Origin: Chloroflexota bacterium
GTDB lineage: Bacteria > Chloroflexota > Ktedonobacteria > Ktedonobacterales > Ktedonobacteraceae
Assembly: GCA_005881295.1 (NCBI GenBank)
Contig: VBHS01000040.1
Location: 1-9,883 of the forward strand
Length of the DNA stretch: 9,883 nucleotides
Reading direction: 5' to 3'
This document shows positions 1 through 6,335 of this stretch, one piece after another (position 1 is the first letter of the stretch; the number at the start of each line of letters is the position of its first letter). The position numbers and the translations under genes were made by a program. The notes under the pieces are model-generated. The model worked only from the letters and a program-made list of their open reading frames with translations, did no database searches and had not been told where the DNA came from.

Positions 1-1
1 A

Positions 2-76
2 GATGGTACTGAGATTGACTACTATGAACAAAGGGCCAGGGCGTTACAGGCGTTGCTCAAAAACGAGACATCCTGA
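2..76 (+). CDS. C-terminal end of an unidentified protein (partial)
   Basis: The second plus-strand frame is open from the left edge of the window and ends in TGA at 74-76. It gives 24 residues that begin DGTEIDYYEQ and end LLKNETS. The stretch is charged, with an Arg/Ala/Leu/Gln-rich part that could form an amphipathic helix, as is common at a protein C-terminus. Its stop lies 11 bp from the stop of the convergent FHA gene, which fits tight gene packing. The piece is too short to assign a family, and it could be a chance open frame. Confidence 0.5.
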   Translation, partial: DGTEIDYYEQRARALQALLKNETS

Positions 77-87
77 AAGGTAGATCT

Positions 88-765
88 TCACGCCCGTTTA
101 AAAGTGAGCTTGCTTTTCCCGATCTGCACGATATCGCCCTCTTTCAACAGACAACGGGTAACGGCTTTTCCGTTGACCAGCGTGCCACTGACGGAACGGT
201 GATCTTCCAACTCATATCTCCCATCGGGCAGCTGGCGAATGGTTGCGTGGAGTCGGCTCACCGCCAGGTCTTCGAGAAAAATATCGCATTGGCGGCTCCG
301 CCCTATCGTCACCTCTGGCTGCAGTTCAAAGCTCATTGGAGCCCCTCGTGTATTCGTGAAATCCAACTTACCTATGGTGCTGGCAGTAGGATCAAGCGTT
401 TTCCCTATATGCAGTTCTCGTCCCCGCGATGATGGCTGCTGAAACGGTCGTGTAGCTTCGTGAGAATAGAATGTGAGCTCTGTATTGCCAAAAAGAAGGG
501 TATCTCCGTCCCTGAGTAATTTCTCCGTCACCGGTCTACCATTGACTATGCTATCGCCGCTGCCATGATCATCTTGCAATGCATAACCCGCGCGGGTAAA
601 GACTATGCGGGCCTGCTTGCGGTGAACCGCGATATCTTCAAGAAAGATGTCACACTCGCGGCTGCGACCAATCGTCGTGCAGTCCTTCCAGATTTCCACG
701 CGTTTGCCAGCCTGCGGCCCCTGCTTGATAACAAGATAGGCCGGCGATAATTGCTCGTACTCCAT
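88..765 (-). CDS. Double FHA-domain protein
   Basis: This 225-residue protein has two forkhead-associated domains and no other recognisable domain, signal peptide or membrane segment. FHA domains bind phosphothreonine peptides, so it is likely a cytoplasmic adaptor in Ser/Thr-kinase signalling. Domain 1 spans about residues 18-100 (GRS at 33-35, NG at 75-76) and domain 2 about 143-223 (GRS at 155-157, SRLH at 170-173, NG at 198-199). Domain 2 keeps the usual Ser and His of the phosphate pocket; domain 1 has HRKQ at 48-51 in their place. Both share a near-identical GRSR-x-CDIFLED core, which points to an internal duplication. The linker (about 120-140) is rich in Thr and Ser and could carry a phosphorylation site. 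The ATG at 765 is preceded by an AAGAGGT ribosome site. No kinase gene is visible nearby, so the partner is unknown. Confidence 0.9.
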   Translation of the reverse strand: MEYEQLSPAYLVIKQGPQAGKRVEIWKDCTTIGRSRECDIFLEDIAVHRKQARIVFTRAGYALQDDHGSGDSIVNGRPVTEKLLRDGDTLLFGNTELTFYSHEATRPFQQPSSRGRELHIGKTLDPTASTIGKLDFTNTRGAPMSFELQPEVTIGRSRQCDIFLEDLAVSRLHATIRQLPDGRYELEDHRSVSGTLVNGKAVTRCLLKEGDIVQIGKSKLTFKRA

Positions 766-793
766 TCTACATTACCTCTTACTCTATACTTCA

Positions 794-805
794 ATGTGAT
801 CACAT
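794..805. promoter_or_regulatory. 12-bp perfect palindrome upstream of the FHA gene
   Basis: ATGTGATCACAT is a perfect palindrome centred about 35 bp upstream of the FHA gene start. Its position would suit an operator or activator site. It has the TGTGA/TCACA half-sites of CRP-like proteins but not their usual 6-bp spacer, so it is not a standard CRP site. No convincing -35/-10 pair could be placed around it. The function is inferred from position and symmetry only. Confidence 0.3.
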
Positions 806-810
806 GCATT

Positions 811-850
811 CCCAGCGAACTGCAATTGCCCTGGTTTCCCTGTTCGCGGG
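811..850 (-). terminator. Possible hairpin after the molybdopterin-subunit gene
   Basis: CCCAGCGAAC (811-820) pairs with GTTCGCGGG (842-850), giving a nine-pair stem with one bulged base and a 21-nt loop. It lies 22 bp past the stop of the large-subunit gene, where the operon transcript should end. It has no following T-run on the minus strand, so as an intrinsic terminator it would be weak; it may only be a 3'-end stabilising structure. It also lies in the FHA gene's upstream region. Confidence 0.3.
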
Positions 851-871
851 AGCCATGTCAACCACAAATAG

Positions 872-3265
872 TCACAATTCATCCAGTGCTTGCAGTATCT
901 TTTCTGGTGTAATCGGTAGACTACGGATGCGTACACCAAGCGCGTCCTGGATGGCGTTTGCCACCGCTGGGGCCATACCGTTGGTTGGTACCTCTCCTGC
1001 TGATTTAGCGCCAAACGGCCCGCTATATTCTGTGTCCTCGATCAGGATGGTGGTCATTTCAGGCATATCCAGCGTCGACATGACCTTGTAATCGGCGAAG
1101 CCGGCATTGCGCACGCGTCCCTGCTCGTCAAACTTGACCTCTTCACTCAAAGCGTAGCCCAGTGCCATTGCCACCGCTCCCTCGACCTGTCCCGATGCCA
1201 GCGTCGGATTGATGGCCTTGCCCAGGTCCAGCGCATTGACCGCCCTCGTCACGCGTACTCGCCCTGTCTCCGTGTCGACTTCAACTTCAACAAACTGGGC
1301 GAAAAAGGGCGCTGGAGAGTCATCAGTCCAGAAATCTCCCTTCGCCATGATTTGCTGCCGGTGCTTCCCATACAATGTTTCGCTGGCTATGTCCGCGACC
1401 GTCAGATGACTGGGACCGCGCGGAGTATAAATAACGCTATCAACGATTGACATATCTTCCGGTGAGCAATCTAACAGGTCACCTGCCACGTCCAATACCT
1501 GTTTCCGCACTCGATCCGCGGCAACTTTGACGCCGCCACCGCTGATATAGGTCGTGCTGGAGGCATATGAGCCGTAATCAAAGACGCTCGAATCCGTATC
1601 CACGGAGTGCATAATGATCTTGCCCATGTCCACGCCCAGCGCCTCCGCCGCAATCTGTGCCAGGATGGTGTCACTCCCCTGCCCGATATCGGTCGCGCCC
1701 GTCATTACATTAAATGAACCATCTTCGTTGAGCTTGATGGATGCCCCCCCTAATTCAAAGCTGGCGACGCCGCTGCCCTGCATAGCAGTAGCCATGCCGC
1801 GTCCCCGCCGGAAAGGTTTTCCGTCTCCACGGTCAAAAGGCTTGCCCCAACCAAACGCTGCCGAACCGCGTTCCAGGCACTGTGGCAAGCCGCATGAACG
1901 GAACTGGCGTTTCGATCGCCATACGCCATCCTCCTCCACCATCTCCATGGGGTCCCAGTCACCTTTCTGCACGTGGTTCTTGCGACGAAACTCCAGCGGG
2001 TCCATATTGAGCCTATGCGCGATCTCATCAATGTGCGACTCCAGGGCAAAAAATCCTTGAGGGGCACCGTATCCTCGCATTGCTCCTGTGATTGGCAGGT
2101 TCGTATACGCGGCATCGGCACGAAATGCATACGCCTTTGCCCGGTAGAGGCACAGTGTTTTATGGCCCGTACTGCGTGTCACGGTGAAACTGTGCGTGCC
2201 ATATGCCCCCGCGTTGCCGATAGAGTGCATCGATAGTGCCAGCAATGTGCCATCCCGTTTGACGCCACTGCGCATGCGTATAATCATCGGGTGACGGAAA
2301 CGCCCCGCCGTGAATTCCTCCTGCCGGCTGTATTCGATGCGCACAGGTTGACGCGTATTCAACGCCAGCGCCGCGGCTACTGGTTCCAACACCATCTCTT
2401 GTTTGCTGCCAAAGCCACCCCCGACACGCGGTTTGACGACTCGGATGCGCGAGATAGGTAATTGGAGCACCGCCGCCAGTTGCCGGCGCGTATGATAGGG
2501 AACCTGCGTACTGCTTACAACGATCAAACGATCGTAGCCATCGAGGTAGGCAACGCAGACATGCGGCTCCAGCACAGCATGTGAAATGAAGGGGACGCGG
2601 TATTCTCCTTCGACAACGATATCGGCCTCGCGCATGGTCGCGGCAAAGTCGCCATGATGTATCTCTTCGTGCGCCGCGAGGTTATGTGCAGCATCGTAAA
2701 TATCCCCGAAGTGTTGCCCTGAAATGGGATGAGTAGTATCGGGGTCGTGCAGTTGCGGAGCACCTTCGCGCATCGCCTCCAACGGGTCGAAGACGGCTGG
2801 CAGCACTTCATACTCTACCGCAATCATGCTTAGCGCCTCCTCCGCGATGGCGGGTGTATCGGCAGCGACAAAGGCTACCCAATCGCCAACATAGCGAACG
2901 CGACGATCAAGCAGGTAGGCATCATAGGGAGATGTTTCTGGATAGGGCTGACCGGCCGTACTATGTGCCACGCGCGGCAGGTCTTCATGCGTCAATACGG
3001 CACGAACGCCCGGCAAGGCGTTGGCTTTGCTGGTATCGATATGCAGGATATTGGCATGCGCATGTGGCGAGTGCAGGATGCGAGCATGTAGCATATTGGG
3101 CTGCTCGTACTCGGCAGCGTAAACCGGGGCCCCTGTCACCAGTGGGCGCGCGTCCACTCGCCGTTCCTTCTGCCCAACCACTCTCGTTCGCCCTATCTGC
3201 CGGGCATATTGATGTCCTGCATCAGCAATATTGCCGCCACCAGGTTCATAATATTCGTTATCCAT
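872..3265 (-). CDS. Molybdopterin-binding large subunit, xanthine dehydrogenase family
   Basis: This 797-residue protein is the catalytic subunit of a three-subunit molybdenum hydroxylase, which uses water to hydroxylate a heterocycle or aldehyde at a molybdopterin centre. The N-terminal a/b-hammerhead domain (about 35-160) precedes the two-part cofactor domain. Visible family motifs are GGGFGSKQ at 282-289, the SRQEEF segment at 313-318, AMRGYGAPQG at 395-404 with the Arg used for substrate binding in xanthine dehydrogenases, GATDIGQG at 523-530, and GAKSAGE ending in the presumed catalytic base Glu758. The active-site loop lacks the AYxCSFR signature of CO dehydrogenase, so a CoxL role is unlikely. 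Length is normal for the family. The ATG at 3265 has only a weak ribosome site (CGGGAA) and overlaps the stop of a short upstream frame. It is the last gene of the cluster, 203 bp after the iron-sulfur subunit gene. The substrate is undetermined. Confidence 0.93.
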   Translation of the reverse strand: MDNEYYEPGGGNIADAGHQYARQIGRTRVVGQKERRVDARPLVTGAPVYAAEYEQPNMLHARILHSPHAHANILHIDTSKANALPGVRAVLTHEDLPRVAHSTAGQPYPETSPYDAYLLDRRVRYVGDWVAFVAADTPAIAEEALSMIAVEYEVLPAVFDPLEAMREGAPQLHDPDTTHPISGQHFGDIYDAAHNLAAHEEIHHGDFAATMREADIVVEGEYRVPFISHAVLEPHVCVAYLDGYDRLIVVSSTQVPYHTRRQLAAVLQLPISRIRVVKPRVGGGFGSKQEMVLEPVAAALALNTRQPVRIEYSRQEEFTAGRFRHPMIIRMRSGVKRDGTLLALSMHSIGNAGAYGTHSFTVTRSTGHKTLCLYRAKAYAFRADAAYTNLPITGAMRGYGAPQGFFALESHIDEIAHRLNMDPLEFRRKNHVQKGDWDPMEMVEEDGVWRSKRQFRSCGLPQCLERGSAAFGWGKPFDRGDGKPFRRGRGMATAMQGSGVASFELGGASIKLNEDGSFNVMTGATDIGQGSDTILAQIAAEALGVDMGKIIMHSVDTDSSVFDYGSYASSTTYISGGGVKVAADRVRKQVLDVAGDLLDCSPEDMSIVDSVIYTPRGPSHLTVADIASETLYGKHRQQIMAKGDFWTDDSPAPFFAQFVEVEVDTETGRVRVTRAVNALDLGKAINPTLASGQVEGAVAMALGYALSEEVKFDEQGRVRNAGFADYKVMSTLDMPEMTTILIEDTEYSGPFGAKSAGEVPTNGMAPAVANAIQDALGVRIRSLPITPEKILQALDEL

Positions 3266-3329
3266 AATGCATTTCCCGTGAGATTTGTTTCACTTGTTTC
3301 ACTTGTTTCACTTGTTTCATTTGTTTCAT
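3258..3329 (-). CDS. Possible leader peptide built on the 9-bp repeat
   Basis: On the minus strand a 23-codon frame starts at ATG 3329-3327 and reads MKQMKQ, three VKQ units, then ISREMHYG and TAA. Its stop overlaps the large-subunit start in ATGGATAA, an arrangement typical of translational coupling. Against it, no ribosome site precedes the ATG, the coding content is just the repeat, and several internal ATG/GTG codons are equally possible starts. It is a candidate regulatory leader, not an established gene. Confidence 0.25.
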   Translation of the reverse strand: MKQMKQVKQVKQVKQISREMHYG

Positions 3330-3336
3330 TTGTATC
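3283..3336. repeat. Six-copy 9-bp tandem repeat ahead of the large-subunit gene
   Basis: Six consecutive 9-bp units read, on the plus strand, ATTTGTTTC, ACTTGTTTC three times, ATTTGTTTC and ATTTGTATC. The units differ at one or two positions. On the coding strand they are GAAACAAAT or GAAACAAGT, A-rich and unstructured. The array ends 17 bp upstream of the large-subunit start, so it lies in the leader. A 9-bp unit preserves reading frame, and copy number can change by slippage, which could alter leader length or spacing. Confidence 0.95.
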
Positions 3337-3440
3337 GCTGTGTGAGTTCGTGCATCAAATTGGGAGATCTTCTAGGAGCGCCACCTATTCCCGAAATGGT
3401 CTCTTGATTCTGTAATAAACCCTCAATACCTATCATGTAT
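3337..3440 (-). other. Rest of the gap between the iron-sulfur and large-subunit genes
   Basis: This stretch has no gene. On the minus strand a weak promoter-like pair, TTGATG (3358-3353) and TACAAA (3334-3329) with an 18-bp spacer, ends at the first repeat unit and might give the large-subunit gene its own transcript. It matches only four of six bases at each box, so it may be chance. Nothing else was recognised. Confidence 0.2.
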
Positions 3441-3466
3441 GGGCAGGGCGAAAATAAGCCCTGCCC
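3441..3466 (-). terminator. GC-rich hairpin directly after the iron-sulfur subunit gene
   Basis: GGGCAGGGC (3441-3449) and GCCCTGCCC (3458-3466) form a perfect 9-bp stem with an 8-nt AT-rich loop, starting 2 bp past the stop codon at 3469. On the coding strand no T-run follows, so it is better explained as a partial terminator or as an mRNA-stabilising structure that sets the ratio of the small subunits to the large subunit. The inverted repeat is certain; the role is inferred. Confidence 0.6.
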
Positions 3467-3468
3467 TA

Positions 3469-3942
3469 TTATTGCTCTTGCATCAACTCTGCCGCCCTCA
3501 ATACCGCTGCCACGGGCTTGACATAACCTGTACACCTGCAGATATTCCCCGCCAGCGCGGCGCGTACCTCTGCCTCATCAGGATGTGGATGCTCTTGCAG
3601 GAAGGCATACGCGCGCATAATAAAGCCAGGTGTACAGTAACCACACTGAGCGGCCCCCTCCTGGGCAAACGCCTCCTGGATGGGATGCAGTTTCCCATTC
3701 TGTGCCAGTCCCTCTACCGTCAGCAGGTCGCCGTCCTCGGCTTGTGCCGCCAGCATACAGCAGGCGTTGATTGAGTTGCCGTTCAGCATAACGCCACAGC
3801 CACAACAGTCTCCCGTGCCGCAGATCAGTTTCGTCCCTTTCAGGTGATGGGCATGGAGTGCCTCCAGCAGCGTTTCGCCTGGCTCTAAGTGCCACCTCAC
3901 GGCGCGCCCATTCACTGTGAGCACAATCTCCAACTCAGGCAT
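3469..3942 (-). CDS. [2Fe-2S] iron-sulfur subunit of the molybdenum hydroxylase
   Basis: This 157-residue protein is the small electron-transfer subunit (CoxS/XdhC-like), passing electrons from the molybdenum centre towards the FAD subunit. The N-terminal plant-ferredoxin-like domain has cluster ligands Cys41, Cys46, Cys49 and Cys61. The C-terminal helical domain has CGYC at 100-103 and CRC at 135-137, followed by TGY. Length is typical. There are two extra cysteines: Cys47, where the family usually has Gly in GxCGxC, and Cys62. The ATG at 3942 is supported by an AGGAG ribosome site (3950-3954) with 7-bp spacing, and it overlaps the end of the FAD-subunit gene by 8 bp, so the two are probably translationally coupled. 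A hairpin follows the stop codon. The family assignment is firm from the eight-cysteine pattern. Confidence 0.95.
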   Translation of the reverse strand: MPELEIVLTVNGRAVRWHLEPGETLLEALHAHHLKGTKLICGTGDCCGCGVMLNGNSINACCMLAAQAEDGDLLTVEGLAQNGKLHPIQEAFAQEGAAQCGYCTPGFIMRAYAFLQEHPHPDEAEVRAALAGNICRCTGYVKPVAAVLRAAELMQEQ

Positions 3943-4582
3943 GTCGCCACTCCTCTCCCTGGGGGGCCAATCCCGCTGCCTGGCGCAGAGCTCTCACCGC
4001 GGTCACTGAACTCATCTTCCGGCGATATGCTGCCGTGGCTCGATGGTCGGTAATGGGCCGTACCTCGTCGCGTACAAGCTCAGCTGCCCGTTGAAAGGTT
4101 TCTTCTGTTGCAAGTTGGCCGGCCAGAGCTTCCTCTGCTCGCGTGACGCGTAGCGGCACCGGCGCTACCGCCCCCAGTACAAGACGTGCCCTGGTGATCG
4201 TGCCCCCCTGTATCTTGAGTGTAGCAGCGGCATTAACCATCGAAATATCTTCGGCAGTGCGGCCAATTTTATAAAATCCGCCGCGCAAGTCATCACTATC
4301 GACCAGTGGAATACGAAGTTCACTGATCAATTCTCGTTCACGAACACTTTGGGCTGGACCAACAAAGAAGTTGTCCAGTGGTACAACACGTTCACCATTC
4401 GTCCCGACGAGCACTACCTCTGCGTTTAGCGCAAGATCCACTACCTCGCGCACTCCCACCATGTAGCGTGGGTTGACCAGCAGGTCTGTTCCCCCTGCAA
4501 TAATGGTGCGCCCATCTTCCGCGAGCAACGCCGCCGCTTCTACCAATGTCGTCGGCTTATGATAGGCCGCGATTTTGAGCAT
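3935..4582 (-). CDS. FAD-binding-type subunit of the molybdenum hydroxylase, internally shortened
   Basis: The product belongs to the CoxM/XdhB medium-subunit family, which carries electrons from the iron-sulfur subunit to FAD. It has 215 residues against about 285-290 for the family. The start is normal, with AGGTDLLV at 29-36 as the first flavin motif and VREVVDL at 44-50. The next residues, ALNAEVVLVGTNGERVVPLD, match a part of the family that normally lies about 75-80 residues later. The skipped part would hold the second flavin motif (TIGGN) and the conserved region after it. The rest, including GFYKIGRTAEDISMVNAA and the C-terminal domain, follows the usual pattern. No frameshift or stop is present; the frame simply joins. 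FAD binding may be weak or lost, or the shortening may be an assembly artefact. The ATG at 4582 lies 8 bp after the YqeB stop, with AAAGGG upstream. Confidence 0.88.
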   Translation of the reverse strand: MLKIAAYHKPTTLVEAAALLAEDGRTIIAGGTDLLVNPRYMVGVREVVDLALNAEVVLVGTNGERVVPLDNFFVGPAQSVRERELISELRIPLVDSDDLRGGFYKIGRTAEDISMVNAAATLKIQGGTITRARLVLGAVAPVPLRVTRAEEALAGQLATEETFQRAAELVRDEVRPITDHRATAAYRRKMSSVTAVRALRQAAGLAPQGEEWRHA

Positions 4583-4590
4583 AAATATGT

Positions 4591-5427
4591 TTACCCTTTA
4601 TTCAGAAAATATAGTATCGCTTCTAGTACACCACCGGCGATTGCGCGTGATTTATCCGAGATGGTGAAACAATGCTCCCGGGCCGCCCGTGGATCGATGT
4701 CACCCACCTTCATCCCTGCAGTGACATCCAGTCCGTCACGTACAAGACCGCGCAGGATGCCGGTAATACTCGCCGTTACAGGAGACTCACCATTCGTGAG
4801 AGATGTGACAACCGCGACCTGTTCACCGGCCTGGACAAGGTCACCTATCTGCCGCACTCCATAGAGTTTCCCTGCTCCCGTTGCCCGCAGCAGGCGTTCC
4901 GTAGTATAGCCGCCGATAGCCCCGGGTACGCCTGTGTTTGGCTCAGCGCTCCCGTGCAGGTAAACGCGTCCCAGGTTGTGTCCCCGATTGGTCTCGATCA
5001 CCGCGTGTACATCTTTGCCCGCCTCATAGCCTGGACCAAGTGCGATAACGATAGGAGCATCTTCCATTGTTATACCGCTATTATACTTTGAGAGCGTCGC
5101 TTCTACCAGCACAGCAGGATGTAGCTGTGTAATTGTTGTGCCATTTGGGTCAACAACTACAGGTACCTGTCTCTCCACTAGCATGGTTTGAATAGCTTCA
5201 AGAGAAGCGGCAAGGCAAGCCGTCACCTCTTCAACGGTGACGGCTCCAAGCGCGACCGCTTCGGCGAATGCCACAGTACGCCGCACGACCGTTGGCTGCG
5301 CCAGCTCGGTCGCTATGACTGGGAAGCCTGCGCGTGCAAGCCGGTGAATGACGCCTGTGGCAAGATCACCCGCACCTTTGACAACAACCAGTGTATTCCG
5401 GATGATATGCACTTCTGAATGTATCAC
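4591..5427 (-). CDS. yqeB: YqeB-family molybdenum hydroxylase maturation protein
   Basis: This 278-residue protein resembles the YqeB/EF2563 family, known from selenium-dependent molybdenum hydroxylase systems. It is thought to act in maturation of the enzyme or its cofactor; the precise reaction is not established. Visible features are a Rossmann-like VVVKGAGDLATG segment at 14-25, DPNGTT at 93-98, ALGPGYEAGKDVHAVIETNR at 129-148, HGSAEPNTG at 158-166, VGDIDPR at 241-247 and the IAGGVLEA tail at 263-270. No membrane segment or signal peptide is seen. The start is GTG at 5427, 15 bp after the IclR stop, with AAGGA upstream. An ordinary XdhC-type insertion factor is the main alternative, but the motif pattern fits YqeB better. 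No yqeC, selD or mocA-like gene lies in the window. Its place between the regulator and the subunits ties it to this enzyme. Confidence 0.85.
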   Translation of the reverse strand: MIHSEVHIIRNTLVVVKGAGDLATGVIHRLARAGFPVIATELAQPTVVRRTVAFAEAVALGAVTVEEVTACLAASLEAIQTMLVERQVPVVVDPNGTTITQLHPAVLVEATLSKYNSGITMEDAPIVIALGPGYEAGKDVHAVIETNRGHNLGRVYLHGSAEPNTGVPGAIGGYTTERLLRATGAGKLYGVRQIGDLVQAGEQVAVVTSLTNGESPVTASITGILRGLVRDGLDVTAGMKVGDIDPRAAREHCFTISDKSRAIAGGVLEAILYFLNKG

Positions 5428-5442
5428 AGGAGCGTTTCCTTG

Positions 5443-6228
5443 CTAGTGCCAACCTACGTAGCGCAATGCCTGCGATACCTGTTGACCTGCTTGCGTCACA
5501 GCGCCAATCAGCTCAGCCTGCTTGGGACGGCATCGTTCGCTGGGGCCACCAATCGATACTGAGGCGACGACTATGCCGAGGTGGTCAAAGATGGGGGCTG
5601 CCACGGCATCGATACCCTCCTCGAGTTCACTATAGGAGACTGCGTAGCCTATCTGCCGCACCCGGCGAAGTTCTTCAAACAGGAGTTGGGGATCGGTGAT
5701 AGTTTGCTCGGTGTAGCGCGTCAGCATCGCGTGGCTCAGGATCTCACGCAGTCGCACCTCCCATTGATAAGCCAGCAGCACCTTCCCTGTGGAGACGGCG
5801 TGCGCGGGGAGATGTTGTCCTGGTACGTTGACCGCGCGCACGAAAAAATACGAATCTTCCGTGTCGATAATCACAGCCTCCAGCCCCTCCAGGACTGCAA
5901 GGTGGACAGACTCATGGGTCTGGTCGCGCAGTTCCATCAGAATGGGCCTGGCGGATTTTCGCACGATGTGGGAACTGAGGATACTGGCGCCGAGGGCGGT
6001 GACACGAAGACTCAGAGCGTATTTGTGATTGTCCTCGTCCTGTACCAGCAGGCCCTCGTTGACCAGGGCCGTGACCAACCGGTGGGTGGTGGACTTGGGT
6101 AATCCCGTTGCGTTGGCCAGGTCAGTAATGCCGAGCAATCCTTTATTGCCAAAAGCTCGCAGGACGGCGGCGATACGATGAACAATTTGAACGGTATTTT
6201 CGCCCTCCAGCGTTTCTCCATGTCGCAT
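5443..6228 (-). CDS. IclR-family transcriptional regulator
   Basis: A 261-residue regulator with the standard IclR layout. The N-terminal winged helix-turn-helix spans about 13-75, with recognition helix GLPKSTTHRLV at 42-52. The C-terminal effector domain spans about 85-257, with LPAHAVSTGKVLLAY at 140-154 and GIDAVAAPIFD at 205-215. The frame is open back to an ATG at 6330, but the start at 6228 is preferred: it gives the usual family length, has GGGGGAAAG just upstream, and lies downstream of a strong promoter whose -35 box falls inside the longer reading frame. It is first in the operon and divergent from the CocE-like hydrolase gene, the usual arrangement for a regulator controlling both sides. 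The effector is unknown; IclR proteins often sense small organic acids or aromatics. Confidence 0.93.
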   Translation of the reverse strand: MRHGETLEGENTVQIVHRIAAVLRAFGNKGLLGITDLANATGLPKSTTHRLVTALVNEGLLVQDEDNHKYALSLRVTALGASILSSHIVRKSARPILMELRDQTHESVHLAVLEGLEAVIIDTEDSYFFVRAVNVPGQHLPAHAVSTGKVLLAYQWEVRLREILSHAMLTRYTEQTITDPQLLFEELRRVRQIGYAVSYSELEEGIDAVAAPIFDHLGIVVASVSIGGPSERCRPKQAELIGAVTQAGQQVSQALRYVGWH

Positions 6229-6268
6229 ATCTTTCCCCCAGCATTGCTGCCTCATCTGTTCTGTAGAG

Positions 6269-6283
6269 TGGAAAGATGTTCCA
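6269..6283. promoter_or_regulatory. Predicted IclR operator
   Basis: TGGAAAGATGTTCCA is a 15-bp palindrome that extends to 7-bp perfect arms (6267-6285). It matches 11 of the 14 fixed positions of the published E. coli IclR site, TGGAAATNATTTCCA, including all outer bases. It falls about 9-23 bp downstream of the expected start of the IclR transcript, a good place for autorepression. Binding by this regulator is inferred. Confidence 0.7.
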
Positions 6284-6298
6284 CTTTTGAATGGACTG

Positions 6299-6327
6299 AG
6301 TATAGCTAATCGAACATGGGGTGTCAA
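6299..6327 (-). promoter_or_regulatory. Sigma70-type promoter of the iclR-yqeB-hydroxylase operon
   Basis: On the minus strand, TTGACA (6327-6322, six of six) and TATACT (6304-6299, five of six) are separated by the ideal 17 bp. Transcription should start near 6292 and read through the operator and the IclR ribosome site. This is the best promoter in the window and the likely source of the whole operon message. Confidence 0.8.
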
Positions 6328-6334
6328 CATGACA
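6322..6334. promoter_or_regulatory. Second inverted repeat at the two -35 boxes
   Basis: TGTCA-ACA-TGACA overlaps the -35 box of the operon promoter and ends next to the proposed -35 box of the hydrolase promoter. A protein bound here could act on both directions. Half the symmetry comes from the TTGACA box itself, so it may be partly coincidental. Confidence 0.3.
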
Positions 6335-6335
6335 A

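Noticed and set aside
856..861. Perfect TTGACA (minus strand) as a -35 box for the FHA gene
   Set aside because: No acceptable -10 sequence is found 16-18 bp downstream.
1614..2060. A 148-codon plus-strand frame inside the large-subunit gene
   Set aside because: It is the opposite strand of conserved molybdopterin-subunit coding sequence, with no ribosome site or protein-like features.
872..3265. Aerobic CO dehydrogenase large subunit (CoxL)
   Set aside because: The CoxL active-site signature AYxCSFR is absent; the region instead reads AMRGYGAPQ, as in xanthine dehydrogenase-like enzymes.
3283..3336. CRISPR-like array
   Set aside because: The units are 9 bp and contiguous with no spacers, so this is a simple tandem repeat.
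3209..3415. A plus-strand frame encoding repeated LVS/FVS units
   Set aside because: It arises from reading the 9-bp tandem repeat on the other strand and overlaps the start of the large-subunit gene; there is no ribosome site.
6229..6330. N-terminal extension of the IclR protein back to an ATG at 6330
   Set aside because: The extension contains the predicted operator and promoter boxes, has no ribosome site, and makes the protein about 34 residues longer than typical for the family.
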